Counted from the stretch's first letter, positions 1 to 20,788 are shown. The stretch is DNA of 64,000 nt from Aldrovandia affinis (GCA_029706075.1 JAINUG010000166.1:2102501-2166500); one strand, 5' to 3'. The notes: a model not told the origin generated them from the letters alone. Translations and numbers: made by a program.

Positions 1-96
1 GGCTGAGTGAGTGTGCCTGGTCAACAGTGGGGTGATGGAGACTTGAGGTGACCTAAATATCTCTTTAATATCCGCATCGTGACTTCAGGTCTGTGG

Positions 97-110
97 CGCG
101 CGCGCGCGAG

Positions 111-154
<44 letters not shown>

Positions 155-155
155 T
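97..155. repeat. GC/TGCG microsatellite
   Basis: A short GC run is followed by about eleven TGCG/CGTG tetranucleotides. Alternating purine-pyrimidine sequence of this kind can form Z-DNA. No other feature is visible here. Confidence 0.9.
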
Positions 156-440
156 GTCAGAGAGACACTGGCACACTCAGAGTAGTAATTCAGGACCTTA
201 ATCATGTTTACATTGTGTCTGCCAGTGAGAGACAGAGAGAGGGCATGGAGACTGAGTTGCGGTGAAAGTTGGGCTGAAGGGGTCAGGACATGGAGTTTTA
301 CGAGTGCCTGCGCCCAATCAGGACCCGGGAGCAGATTACAGTTGGCACCGGAGGAGCAGTGGCAGGGTTTAGGGTTAGGACAGGGCGTGTAGAGTTGGGA
401 CGTAGAGTTGGAGTTGGGACGGGAGGAACGGTGACAAGGG

Positions 441-605
441 TTCAAGTTGGGAGAGAGGGAAGAGTGTTGGGAGAGAGGGAAGAGTGTTGGGAGAGAGGGA
501 AGAGTGTTGGGAGAGAGGGAAGAGCGTTGGGAGAGAGGGAAGAGCGTTGGGAGAGAGGGAAGAGCGTTGGGAGAGAGGGAAGAGCGTTGGGAGAGAGGGA
601 AGAGT
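441..605. repeat. 20-bp minisatellite, about 8 units
   Basis: The unit GTTGGGAGAGAGGGAAGAGT is repeated with one alternating T/C variant near its end. Units stay in exact 20-bp register through three lines of sequence. The array is purine-rich on the + strand. Open reading frames through it arise from the repeat and are not genes. Confidence 0.95.
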
Positions 606-1716
606 TAGCACAGGGCAGGGGGAGCAGTGGCAGGGACTGTGTGGCAGCATGCTCTCTGTGTTCATGATGACTCATGACAAATATATATATAAAGGCCATA
701 TACTGTATACATACTGTATATAAAGGCCACATTTAAATACTATATATTCCTCCATTCTTCTTGGGATGTAGCACTTAGTCGGCGAACCGTTCGCCTTTGT
801 GCTTTAAAAACGTTGCCGGAGGTTTCTGGAGACTTGCAGCCCACTAAACAGCAAACGGTCTCCTAAACCCTGAGAGAGGGACACATTATCTTTATCTCTG
901 ACAGTGCAGCGTGTTCCCACGGGACTGCTTATCTAAGCGACTGACCGTGAATAATTACTGTAGTCACAGGGCTAGCGTTATCTCTGTCCTCAGGCCAGGA
1001 GTCTTCGGCCTCGCGTCTCCTCTCTCCCACACGTCTCCTCTCTCTCTCTCGCTCCCTCTCTCCCTCGTTAAAACACCACCACAAGGGCAAGGGTAGGGAG
1101 CAGCGCTTGAGATTGCCCAGGTTAGTTTACTGAAGGGCTCTCTCTCTCTCTCCCTCTCCCTCTATCTTTTATTCTCTCTCTCCCGCTCTCTTATTCTCTC
1201 TCTCTCCCTCTCTCTTATTCTCTGTCTCTCCCTCTCTCTTATTCTCTCTCTCCCTCTCTTGTTCTCTCTCTCTCTCTCCCTGGTGCGGAGGAAATGAGTC
1301 ACGCAATCTGCCGTATTGAAACTAGCAACTGACTGTTGCTTTATTGTGTAACACTTTGTTGCTGTTTATTCAGCCTGGGCAACATGGCAGCATTCAGGCG
1401 AACGTCGACTGTTTGTGTCTTTCTGTGACATTGCGCTCGCAAATTCTGCGAATAGCACAATGGCGGGTTGTTTCCATGCTGCACCGAGCTTGAATTAATT
1501 GTGTGTCACTGAGAAGAGGTTGTGGTTGATGATGGTCATTTGACCGAAACGTCTGTCTCTTGCCGATTAAAATACTTTAATTAAACAGTTTTCTACACAC
1601 AGTGTGCGGGTTCCACCTTCATTCATTTATTTATTTCACCTGGACATAAGGGGGCCTTCTTTATGAGTCCTGCAGTCTCTAATGCAAACATTCGTATCAC
1701 ATCCACATCCACACAG

Positions 1717-1940
1717 GGGCGGCAGTGTAGTGTAATGGTTAGGGAGCTGGGCTTATAACTCAGAGGTTGCGGGTTCCATTCCCAGGTGGGGCACTGCTGT
1801 TGTACCCCTTGAGCAAGGTATTTAACCTGAATTGCTTCAGTAAATATCCAGCTGAATAAATTGTATGCATGTATATATATATTTTTTAAGTTAACCGTTT
1901 AAGTTGCTCTGGATAAGAGCATCTGCGAAAGGCAGAATGG
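1717..1940 (+). mobile_element. tRNA-derived SINE, family A
   Basis: The head GGCAGTGTAGTGTAATGGTT resembles a tRNA A box, and a B-box-like GGGTTCCATTCC follows near 1770. The family-specific body (TTGAGCAAGGTA..., CTTCAGTAAATATCCAGCTG) comes next. The 3' end has a TGCTCTGGATAAGAGCA hairpin. This copy is diverged and has lost the TGTAA tail. Confidence 0.88.
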
Positions 1941-1990
1941 ACACATCTGGGCAGTGCAAATACACCAGGCCCCAGAACACCAACAGCATT

Positions 1991-2320
1991 AAGAAGAGAA
2001 AAGCCAACGTAATGCTCAGCAAAAAGTGTACATTATTACATTGTTACAAATGGATGGTAATGTAGTAATAGCTCCATTATTACATTATATTACATATTTA
2101 CAGTAATTAGCCGCCCTTATCCCAGGCAGTTTGTGTTTTGTGTACAGCATTAGCTTTCAACACACAAGGAAAGCTGGCTGAAGCCACTCAGGTGAAGTCA
2201 CTTGATCAAGTATCCAACAGCATTGTTCCCCCAGGGATTCGAACCAACAACCTTCTGGTCACAAGTTGGTTAAAAAAAACCTCCTTTGCTACACTGCCAC
2301 CTTGAGTCCTGAAAATTATT
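1991..2320 (-). mobile_element. Diverged tRNA-headed SINE, tail at left
   Basis: Read on the minus strand, the head near 2320-2230 carries a B-box-like motif (GGTTCGAATCCC). The 3' part ends in TGTAATA-type repeats. The last 150 bp (1991-2140) are also present, perfectly and inverted, at 2757-2906. The head is too diverged to place in family A, B or C. Confidence 0.6.
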
Positions 2321-2398
2321 ATTATTGTCTCAAACCCATGTCCGTCCACACCTGCAACATTTCCCACCATGTCCACCAGGTGGCGCCTAGATTCTGAA

Positions 2399-2592
2399 GG
2401 TGTCCGTCTGCTTACATATCCAGAGCGACTTACATTTCTTTACATACAATCCATTTATACAGCTGGATATTTACTGAAGCAATCCAGGTTAAGTACCTTG
2501 CTCAAGGGTACAACGGCAGTGTCCCACCTGGGATCGAACCTGCAACCTTTGCGTTACAAGCCCAGTTCCTTAACCATTATACCACACTGCCT
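2399..2592 (-). mobile_element. tRNA-derived SINE, family A
   Basis: Reverse-strand copy: the tail side (AGAGCGACTTACATTTCTTT) is on the left. The body contains CTTGCTCAAGGGTACAACGG. The tRNA-like head (TTAACCATTATACCACACTG) is on the right. The hairpin is damaged (CATATCCAGAGCGA). Confidence 0.88.
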
Positions 2593-2756
2593 GTCTCTCT
2601 TCTCACTCTCTTCCACACTGCTGCTAACACTAACACTGCTTCCGCCGAGTTTCTCTGAGATTCTGACCACAGCCGCACGTACACAATTTTTTCTTTTCTT
2701 GTCCTGCCTGCACCATCCCACAAAACATTTCCCTCTTTTAATTCAACTTTTTTTTT

Positions 2757-2906
2757 CAAAACACAAACTGCCTGGGATAAGGGCGGCTAATTACTGTAAA
2801 TATGTAATATAATGTAATAATGGAGCTATTACTACATTACCATCCATTTGTAACAATGTAATAATGTACACTTTTTGCTGAGCATTACGTTGGCTTTTCT
2901 CTTCTT
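2757..2906. repeat. Right arm of a perfect 150-bp inverted repeat
   Basis: These bases are the exact reverse complement of 1991-2140, with no mismatch found on reading. The spacer is about 616 bp. The arm lies between a T-run (minus-strand poly-A) and the tail of a family B SINE. The whole block is bracketed by 16-bp direct repeats at 2736-2751 and 3296-3311. Confidence 0.92.
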
Positions 2907-2907
2907 T

Positions 2908-3295
2908 TTAAATTTTTTTTAAATTTCTGATTTTTCCCCCGTTTTTCTCCCAATTTTGGTAGCCAATTTATACCCTCTATTTTATTTTCAATTCCCCACC
3001 CTCACGAGTCCGCCGCCCGTCCTCCGGGAACGAGATTCGTATTCCTGGACCTATTTCCCCGCCTTCTTTCGAGACGGAGATCTTCCACGGACTCCATTAA
3101 CCTTCTCCTCGGCGGACTCGTGCCGGCTCTCCCTCCCCCCTCCCCCGGAGGCGGACAGCCAAATGCCGCCTCCGATCGGGCTGACGACCAGGGCCGGTCT
3201 GGTAGAAACGCGGGTTTCGATCCGCGTCTCTGACGGGCAGCGCACACCGCTCCAAAGCACGGTGCACTAGACCGCTGGGCCATCCGCCAGCCCCA
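2908..3295 (-). mobile_element. tRNA-derived SINE, family B (full length)
   Basis: On the minus strand it starts with a tRNA-like head (GATGGCCCAGCGGTCTAGTG; B box GGATCGAAACCC). A GC-rich middle follows, then the family-specific tail ATTGGCTACCAAAATTGGGA and an A-rich end. The direct repeat TTTTAATTCAACTTTT at 2736-2751 and 3296-3311 looks like its target-site duplication. The duplication also encloses the 150-bp arm, so the arm entered with the SINE. Confidence 0.88.
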
Positions 3296-3939
3296 TTTTA
3301 ATTCAACTTTTAATGCAGGGATAGACATCTGAATTAAAAATATGTATTTTAAGAAATCACAGATTTAATATTTAGAATATAAGCTATTTACTGGCTTAAC
3401 TGGTTTGTGGATAAATGCTGAACACAAGCCAGTGGGCTACGTCTCTCTGTGCTTGACCAAGGCCATTAAATATGGAATTGGTATTGTATTTAATAATGCT
3501 TCATACAGTATTAATAAACATGGATTGAAATATCATGATCGCACTCTCTTGATCTCAGACTGCCTGCTCCCACTTGTAACATGTTAACATTGTCCCCCAC
3601 CCATACCAAATTGTGTCTGCTGACCTACAGAACCCCCCCATTTCCCCCAACTACGGCTATTTGTTTTGGCAGTGTTTGCATTTTATAAGTATTTGCTTTC
3701 AGTGAGCTCAATAGGGTGAGTCAGTGAGTCAGATCGGTGTAAAAGGGGAAAAGTTAGGAAATTTCATTAGGCACATTCCATGGTGAGGTTTTTCTCAGAT
3801 TTTGCTAGAAAGAAATTGCCAGCGAACTTTCAGGTTGCCGAGGAGTTATTGCTATTCATTTTTTTATTTAAAAAATGTTATTTTCCATGTGACCTGTGAA
3901 AAATAAAGAAAATATCCACGTGCTGTTTTTCTAAAGATT

Positions 3940-4070
3940 TTGTTTCCAATTGATTTTCTACCAATTTAGTAGCCAATTACACCCTCTAGTTTCATGCCAA
4001 TCCCTGCCTCATATTGTGAGATTGCTGCTGTAGCCCTGAGACCGGCAGTGACAAAGGCGATGTACCGTCC
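3940..4070 (-). mobile_element. SINE family B, 3' fragment
   Basis: The minus-strand tail (TAATTGGCTACTAAATTGG) and the adjacent CAGTGACAAAGGCGATG block match the end of family B. The tRNA head is missing. Confidence 0.75.
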
Positions 4071-4287
4071 CTGTGAATTGATTGCATATTCATCCACTAT
4101 AAATCCACTATGGTGTGTGTGTGTGTCTGTGGGTGTGGGTGTGTGGCGCTTATTGGAGTGCCGGAGGAAGATTGGATGTTGACTGCTGCTTGCTCATGTT
4201 CTCCGAACAGAGTTATTTCTGCGTGGGAGGTTTCCTTTTGCACTTTCAGTTACCAAGTTCACTAATCCAACCATTAGGGTCCAGAGA

Positions 4288-4336
4288 GTCATCAGTGATT
4301 CAGTGATTCAGTGATTCAGTGATTCAGTGATTCGCT
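4288..4336. repeat. 8-bp tandem repeat (AGTGATTC)
   Basis: About five to six copies of AGTGATTC occur in register. Confidence 0.93.
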
Positions 4337-4431
4337 CAGTCTCCAAAGAGGAAAATGTGCTGTTGGTATGGCAGGTGTGCCATCTGGCTTACGTTATGGC
4401 CCATATGTATACAGCTCTTATAGTTCTCATA

Positions 4432-4660
4432 TACGGGTAACTGCCAAAATAGAGGCAACACTTTGGTAGCCCAGGGGGGACACTCAAACAGCCCTGGCCC
4501 GGGCTAGGAGGGACCCAGGCGGGCGAGGGGGGTCTCGTTGGAAAGGGGAGGGCTGGACCTTTCCGCTGGTGACCTGTCAGACTCTCGTGGTACCGCCCTC
4601 GTTTAAAGGATCCCTCATTTACTCAAGTGTTGCCTTTATTTTGGCAGCTACCTGTATGTA
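4432..4660. mobile_element. MITE with Tc1-like ends (ACTGCCAAAATA family)
   Basis: Left end GTAACTGCCAAAATAGAGGC and right end TTGCCTTTATTTTGGCAGCT are inverted repeats of about 30 bp around a non-coding GC-rich core. Related ends occur near 26195-26265, at 40462-40655, and around a transposase relic at 57990-59137, which suggests a Tc1-like source. Confidence 0.8.
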
Positions 4661-5405
4661 CTAAACGGGGCTGAAGTTCAGAGGTCCAAATCGCCAGGGA
4701 ACGAACTAGATCTGCGTCAGGACAGGGAGTGAAGGAGAGCCCAGGAGAGTCGGCGTTCCAGTGCGGTGGGAAGCGGAGAAAAGGAGGAAGCGCGTTTCTG
4801 AGCGATGATGATGTTTTTGAGTTAAGACGAGTGATGAGTGCCTGGTCAGACGCAGGCCGGCGGTCAGGATTCTGTGTGTTTCACAAACAAACTGGAGCCA
4901 CACCACTCTGCTGACGCCTCCATTCCTTCTGCATTCTTGCTATTTAAGGTGGACCGGTCCCTCCCAGCCCGCGTGTTTGGGGCTCCCTGTGTGTGAGGTG
5001 GGAGTTCCCCCTTAACAGCACTCCTTTTTGTTGCATTCACAAATCCCCTGCTGGCTGCCCGGGCCGTGGACCGTGTGAAGGGTATACTGCAGCGGACTGC
5101 GTCTGGGAGAGAGAGCATGTTCCAATCTGTTAGCGCCTACATAATTGCTTCTGCACGCACATGAACAGCTGTCCACAGAGCAGTCGGGTTGCGTGAGCAG
5201 CCGGCCGGGGCAGCAGCAGGCAGGAGGAGCAGCTCGCCCAGCCTATGCCTGTGAGGGAGGAGAGGCCTGCTCGCCCGCACAGGTCTGCTGGAGCTTTCAC
5301 TTTCTCTCACTCTGTCTCCTTTCCTTTCTCTCTCTCACTCCCTCTCTCTGTCTCTCTCTCTCTCTCTCACTCACTCCCTCACTCTCTCACAGTCAATCAC
5401 TGACC

Positions 5406-5463
<58 letters not shown>

Positions 5464-5537
5464 ACAAATTAAAATATTATTTTGCAATCACTACACTTCG
5501 GTTATTTAATTTTTAATTAAAAAATAATAATAATCAG

Positions 5538-5745
5538 ATTTTTTTTTTTTTTTTCATTTTTCTCTTAATTTGGTAGCCAGTTTTACCCTCTTGTTTTCGA
5601 TTCGCCCTCCCCCACGAGCTCACTACGAGGCAAGCTAATTCCCAGAGGCCCGCGATGATCCGCCTTCTCTGAGACGGAACTCGCCTACCTACTTTCTACA
5701 CACTTTGCGCTTCTCGGCAACTTCGTGCTGGCTCACCTCAAGGGA
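5538..5745 (-). mobile_element. SINE family B, head-truncated
   Basis: The minus-strand tail (GGCTACCAAATTAAGAGAAA) is followed by a run of A, and the GC-rich middle is diverged. The tRNA head is absent. Adjacent 5310-5457 is a CT microsatellite. Confidence 0.75.
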
Positions 5746-6204
5746 CTTGAGAGCTAAAGGATTGTTTACAGAAAACGGGATGCATCCTGTAAGGACATCA
5801 CGCCCAGTCGCAGTGACTGTGATAATTATGGTGGAGTGAATAGCGCTGCTTAATCGTGTCCTCCCTGCCGTTCAGCCAAATTAGGTGCTTCTCAGTTCAC
5901 TCAGTGCACTGCTGTGCTACTGCACACTTATGTTTGCACACACATGCTAAGGAAAGCCAGAATTTCAGGGATTTCGATCTTTTACTAAAACCATGCATTG
6001 GTTGTACAATGCAACGTTATTATGGCGAAACATTTCCAGTGCTTTAGTTAGACAGGGAAACATTGATAAGAAATGATTGAATGTTAACCCAAAGCAGAGA
6101 TGGCTACATGGGAATGTGGTGTTGCCCTCGATATGGACACAATTGCAGTAGAATCGTGTGTCATGCATTGTGTTTGAGAGAGCTCAGCGTTCTCTCAGAA
6201 TTAG

Positions 6205-6405
6205 ACACTGTGCAGTGCTGCCCCCTACTGCTCAGTGCTCCAGCACTCCTGTGAACTGCGTCGGCTTCCCTCCCCCTCCCTGGGGCGGATAGCCAATTGC
6301 TGCCCCGGTGGCACTCCCAGCCAGAGCCAACTCTGGCGCGACGGGGAATCAAACCCCGGTTGCCGTGGCCAGCGTCGGATGTTGTAACCACTAGATCACG
6401 CAGAT
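6205..6405 (-). mobile_element. SINE family B, head half
   Basis: On the minus strand, CTGCGTGATCTAGTGGTTAC (A-box side) and GGTTTGATTCCCC (B box) begin the element. The GC-rich CCGGGGCGGCAATTGGCT-type middle follows. The poly-A tail half is missing. Confidence 0.82.
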
Positions 6406-6428
6406 TCAATAGATATCATTATATAAAA

Positions 6429-6802
6429 AATTCATCCATCCATCCATTATCTAAGCCGCTTATTCCTGGTCAGGGTCGCGGGGGGGGGGGGCTGGAGCCT
6501 ATCCCAGCATGCGTTCCGGGCGAGAGGCAGGAATACACCCTGGACAGGTCGCCAATCCATCGCAGGGCACACACACCATTCACTCACACACTCATACCTA
6601 CAGGGCAATTTAGACTCTCCAGTTAGCCTAACGTGCATGTCTTTGGACTGTGGGAGGAAACCGGAGTACCCGGAGGAAACCCACGCGGACACGGGGAGAA
6701 CATGCAAACTCCGCACAGAAAGGCCCCTGGCCTGGATTCGAACCCGAGACCTTCTTACTGTGAGGCGACAGCGCTATCCACTGCACCACCGTGCCGCCTA
6801 TA
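6429..6802 (-). mobile_element. V-SINE (DANA/Lun1-type superfamily)
   Basis: The minus strand shows the strongly conserved V-SINE core: GTTTGCATGTTCTCCCCGTG, then GGGTTTCCTCCGGGTACTCC and CCAAAGACATGC. A tRNA-like head (GGCGGCACGGTGGTGCAGTG) lies near 6800. The left end is a CCAT repeat (about 6431-6450). V-SINEs are known in zebrafish, lungfish and sharks. Confidence 0.93.
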
Positions 6803-7229
6803 AAAAATTTGAATGCCATATTTAAACTTTTGGCCCAGAGCAATGTGGTAAGAGTGGGTACGTTACAGCCATGCTCAATGACCCGTTTTAACGTGACACA
6901 GAAAGGCACTTACTGGGACCTCACAAAACCATTAACTGGGGATTCTTCATAAAAACAGGAAAACTCGATTACTGCAATGGCAGCATGTTTCTGTGCTGTT
7001 TCCCTGAATCCATCTCATAAATAGGTGAACAAAGTGGGGTATGGGTTTAAAGAGACCAGTACAAGAAGCACTATATACAGTCCCAGAATGCTATATTCCA
7101 GTCCCACTATACTACCAATCTAAATATTAGAGGGGTGAGTGAATCTGTGCAGCATCTGACCACTATTGTTATTCAGTATTGTTATTATTAAAGATATTCT
7201 AACAGTTCATGTTAAGTTTACATTTATCT

Positions 7230-7580
7230 GGGGTATTGCTATGCTTCAATGTACACGTTACTGTCAAAGTGAAGGGTTCTGGCGGCTCTGTTATGGTGTG
7301 GGGTGCATTTTCCTGGCATGGTTTAGGTCCACTCAACCCCTTAGAGAGCAAGGTGAACGGCAATAAATGCAAAGCCATTCTGATTGATCACCTTCATCCT
7401 ATGGTGAAGCATTACTATCCTGATGGGGGTGGTCTCTTCCAGGATGACAATGCACCATCCACAGGGCACGAGTGGTGATTGATTGGTTTTGAGGAGCATG
7501 TAAATTATATGCCATGGCCGCCATCTCAGTCACCACATCTCAACCCAGTTGAACACTTGTGGGAGATTCTGGAAAATGTC
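7230..7580 (+). pseudogene. Tc1/mariner transposase relic
   Basis: The + strand reads as the catalytic part of a Tc1-type DDE transposase: GSGGSVMVWGAFSW, then DDNAPSTG carrying the second aspartate. After a frame change and stops comes the PHLNPVEHLWE block with the conserved glutamate. The D-to-E spacing fits DD34E elements. The reading frame is broken, no ATG or intact N-terminal DNA-binding domain is present, and terminal repeats were not found. It is dead sequence within the TTYH2 intron. Confidence 0.88.
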
Positions 7581-8148
7581 AGCTGTCAGTAGATGGGTGC
7601 GCTCGTTTATTGAGACTGATAGTGGCTGGAAGGGCGTCGGCTGTGTTTCAGCATCCTTCTGAATTATCCCACATGTATGTCCAAAAACGATGATGTGTTT
7701 AAAGTCAGCTGCGTCGATTTCACACGCATCGGTGCATGTGAACATAGGCTACGGCAGGGTGACTCAAATCACGGCCCTCGTGCGGGCCGAATGCTGCTGT
7801 TTACACACACTCCCTTTACCTGGGGAGTCAGGTGTGAAGACACTCTGGCCAATCGCTTGCAGTAAGTGTTGAAATGAACTACCTGAGAGAAAGGAAAGCC
7901 CAGGAGCGGATTTGGATTTGAGTGGATTTGGATTCATGGGCCAGGTTCGAGTAACCCTGCGCTACAGCGCGCGTGGGGATTGTGTGGGAGGGGCCGCTGA
8001 GGGCCTCGGTTCCAAACCCGCTGCGGACCTTTGCCCCGTCACGCAGGCTCTGACGCCGAAGAGCGGAAACGCGTGTTTCTGCATCGCTCCTGAATGCCTG
8101 CTCGCTGTGTGCGCACGCTAACGCCTTCGTCTTTTCCGATGTCTCCAG

Positions 8149-17325
<9,177 letters not shown>

Positions 17326-18337
17326 ACGTCCTACTCTTCATCCCCTCCGTCCCTCCACCCCTTCATCCCAGAGGGCGACACAAACAACCTCCCCCAGCAC
17401 ACACCCGCTGTTGCTATGGATAACGTGGTGGGCCGACACGCCCCCCCCATCTCACCACGGGCCCGGGGACACACCAGAACACACACCGTGTTCAGTACGG
17501 ATTTTAGGGCTCCAATACTCCGCAACACCCCGACCCCCTCCAAAGCCATGAGATCCACACTGGTCTAAATGTCAAGATTCAGCCCCTAATCTCCACCAAG
17601 TCAAGCTGGTTGTCACGGTCACAGTAAACTGTAAATAAGGCTGCTCCCCCCCCACCCCACCCCCAGTGTTGTAATAGGTCATAGGTCATCTTAATGGATT
17701 AGATAGAAGTTCAGGCCTTCCTGAGAGTCCATTGCTCAGGAAATATTTTTTGTAGTTTGTTGTTGTTTTGTCTTTTTTTTTTTTCTCTTCCTTACCCCAC
17801 AGACAGGAAATAGGGGGGGTAGTGTGTCAACATTGTGGAATGAAATCTGATTTTTGTAGTAGCTGACATTTTATCCAAGCCAAAACATTCTGTGATACAG
17901 CTTTCTAAATAATGAAGACTATTGAGGCCTTGGGCTATTTCTACTGCCTTTTTAGGTCGTATACGGGGCGTTTTTCCATGTCCGTCGGTAGTGAAACAAA
18001 GTAAGCTGTTTTATGCTCCTGATTTAATAATAACTCCTGTCTAAATGTCATGGAAGTGTTTGGTTCACGATGGTGAAATAAGAACTGCTAAAAAAAGAAA
18101 AAGAAAACTGACCTACTTTCTACGACTTCTTAAAGTGTGTAACTGCCCAGACACTGAAGACTCTTCTCTTGTGTGTATTTTTGAAGTGAAACATCTTTCA
18201 GAGCGAATTCATCAGGATGTTATATGTGCCTCTACGCTCTGTCCCCGCCCCCACCCCCCCCACCCCCACCCCCGCCCCTGCCACCTGACCCTCTCTGTCA
18301 GAACAACCAGCTCTGTGACTGTTAGAACTTTATAATC

Positions 18338-18712
18338 GGGGCCTCCCGCGTGGTCCAGTGGTTACAACGTCCGACGCTGGCCACGGAGACCGGGGTTCAA
18401 TTCCCCGTCTCGCCAAGTGTCGGCTCTGGCCGGGAGTGCCACCAGGGGGCGGCGATTGGCTGTCCGCCCCAGGGAGGGGGGAGGGGAGCCGACGTGACGT
18501 TCGCTGCGTATAAGAGTGGCCCTGTAGTACCGGGTTACGGTCGACGGGCGGCGGGTGCCGTCTCGTAAGAGGCGTCACTTCGCTTCGCCACTACCGGTCG
18601 CAGGACTACGGCAGCGAACTCACATTACTAGGGGGGGATTGACGTAAAAATAGCGGGTCTAATTGGCTACCAAAATGGGAGAAAATCAGAAACAAAAAAA
18701 ACAAAAAAAAAC
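18338..18712 (+). mobile_element. tRNA-derived SINE, family B (full length)
   Basis: Best-preserved copy: head CCCGCGTGGTCCAGTGGTTA, B box GGTTCAATTCCCC, and GC-rich middle with GGCGATTGGCTGTCCGCCCC. TCGCCACTACCGGTCGCAGG and CTAATTGGCTACCAAAATGG follow, then a poly-A tail. It sits in the presumed TTYH2 3' UTR, in sense. I could not assign it to a named family. Confidence 0.9.
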
Positions 18713-18892
18713 TTTATAATCCTTATCTGTCTGTATCCAAAAGGTGTTTACACTGTTTGTCTGTTCGTTGGGTGTGCGTTTGCTTGTTCACAGTTCAGTC
18801 AGGTGTGCAGCACAGAGTGAAGTTGCCCTTTCAGGCTTCATTGTTCGGGTAAAGGCGTCTGTTAATAAGGCTGCCACTAGAACGGGGCACGT

Positions 18893-19025
18893 GAGGGGAG
18901 GAGGGAGGGAGGGAGGGGAGGGAGAGAGAGAGGAGAGAGGAGGGAGGAGAGAGGGAGGGACGGAGGGAGGGAGGGAGGGAGGGAGGGAGGGGGAGGGAGG
19001 GAGGGAGGGAGGGAGGGAGGGGGAG
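18893..19025. repeat. GGGA microsatellite
   Basis: A GGGA/GGAG purine run. A short CCATTG hexamer repeat follows at 19078-19105. Confidence 0.95.
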
Positions 19026-19429
19026 AGGATAAAGCAGAAAGCTGATTAACGCAGCATGTGGAGTGCCAGAGAAAAGTGCCATTGCCATTGCCATTGCCAT
19101 TGCCATCGTTGGGTTCATGGGCAAGTGTTTGGGAGCGTGTTCGTTTCAGCAGGTCCCTATGTTGCGCTTTCTAGTGTGTGTGCGCGATGAAGAAGCCAAC
19201 CCGCACGCTGCCAGAGCCTCAGCCCGGAAGAACTGGGGCCGTCCCCAACGCCACGCTCCTACGCTTGGCCTTAAGTAGCTTAAGCTTGAACTGAACCCCC
19301 CTCCCCTCCCCCGTCACTCTCGGATCCCCCTGACCACAGCGGTCATGCAACGCCCGCATGCTTTGGTTCACTCCCTCTGAAGCACAAAAACGCTGACCAC
19401 TGTGTGAAGCCAAGCTGCCCCACAAAGTC

Positions 19430-19698
19430 TTCCGATTGGCCAGTCCACGTCGGGGGGCCGCCTCCCCCTTTCCGTCGTCCGCTGATGACGCACGCGCCTC
19501 GGAGCCAATGGACACGCCTTTCAGTTTGTGCGGTGACTCTCTTGGGCCGGGAGACCCCACAGGGCACGCACATATTTAAGCACAACTGGAGCGCCGTTCC
19601 CCCGCACCCCGCACCCCACCCCCGTCGCTCTTACCTACTCAACGGATATTCAGCTCGGCGTCTTCACCACTTGAAACTCTGTCTCTGCCGTAGTCGAA
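19430..19698 (+). promoter_or_regulatory. Promoter-like block with possible non-coding exon
   Basis: Two CCAAT boxes (inverted GATTGGCC at 19433; GCCAATGG at 19503) and a TGACGCA half-site precede CATATTTAAG at 19570. A GC-rich leader then runs to a good splice donor, GTCGAAG|GTAAAC at 19698/19699. GCTGTCATGGCAAC at 19774-19787 resembles an RFX X-box. It could start an upstream exon of DNAI2 or an unrelated transcript. No transcript evidence is available here. Confidence 0.4.
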
Positions 19699-20782
19699 GG
19701 TAAACGCACGCTTGATTTGCTGCCTCGGTGCGAATATTCATGAAGGGGTGTGGTCCAGGGTGGAAGTTCCGTAGCTGTCATGGCAACAGTATTCTATTCT
19801 GCGGTAAATGGAATATGTGTTCCCCCCTCTAATGCCATCTGTTCACTTTGGAGAGTTAAAGAGATGGATGGCCGGGCCAGAGGTGGTCAGCCACGGGCTT
19901 GTGTTCTGGCCTGCCCCATGGGCCTTCACACACTGAGACAGTGGTTTTTTCCTGCTCTTTCTTTTGTAGAAACAGGTCCCCAGAGAGTCCCGTACAGGGT
20001 GGTTATTCTAAGCGATCCACTATTTTTCACTCACTCTCGTTCCAAAGCTGAGACGATTCCTTTTGATCTCAGATCAGCTTGATTTGTGTACATAGATTGT
20101 ATGATAATAGCACAACGTTTGTTTTTGGGGGTTTGTTCTTTTTTTTTTGTTTGTTTCTTTGTTTTGCAATGTGCCAGAAGTGGTCGGACATCAGCATGCT
20201 GAACGACGGCTGGAGCCTGGTGATGTGTTGTTGTTGACCCTCAGATTCAGGGGTCAGGGGTCAGGTTTCAGGTTCTCAACCACCGCAAAAGGGTTTTTAT
20301 TTTCACCAATGCCAGAAATAAGACAGCCCCTCCCCACCCAACAATATTTTATTTTGCTTTGTTTTTTTTTTTACAAGAGCCAGAGAAGATAAAGATAACC
20401 TGATCTCATGACGTGCTTCCTGTTTGAGAAGCTCCAGTGGACTCCTGTGCTTCTGCCACTCCATGGAATACAGTCGTGAGAACAGCGTCGCCCTGATGAG
20501 GTTACTAACATTACTAATACGTCTTCCATTGGGAGGGGGGGGGGGGAGGAATGTGCCATCATCCCTGAAATTCTGATTTTAAAAAAGCCTGTTTTCAGAG
20601 TCTCATAATGATTAATTCTGTAGGGCCTTTTTTTCTTTCTTTTTTGCTCCTTTAGTTTGGTTTTTCAGGTGCATGTAAAGTTGTTTGATGGTAGCTCTGT
20701 CTACAGCCATTGAGAATGGTGCTTGGTTTCTATGTACAATACTGTTTACCCCCCCCTGTACTGCAGGGGGAAGGATAGTGAT

Positions 20783-20788
20783 AATAAA
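20783..20788 (+). terminator. ttyh2: Polyadenylation signal AATAAA
   Basis: AATAAA is followed 15-60 bp later by GT-rich sequence (GTCTGCCTGGGTGTTTGG). It is the first canonical signal after the TTYH2 stop. Confidence 0.6.

Larger units (their letters stand above)
1..8148. other. TTYH2 intron (5' part of gene lies outside window)
   Basis: The first recognisable coding exon begins at 8149 with a phase-0 acceptor and matches the middle of the tweety family, so upstream exons must lie before base 1. I read this stretch on both strands and saw no exon-like block. It contains a TGCG repeat (about 97-155), a 20-bp minisatellite (441-605), CT-rich tracts (1137-1280, 5310-5457), several SINEs, a MITE and a Tc1-type transposase relic, listed separately. 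The rest is ordinary AT-rich intron sequence. Confidence 0.75.

Noticed and set aside
375..732. Overlapping Ser/Leu/Pro-rich or Arg/Glu-rich frames
   Set aside because: All read through the 20-bp minisatellite.
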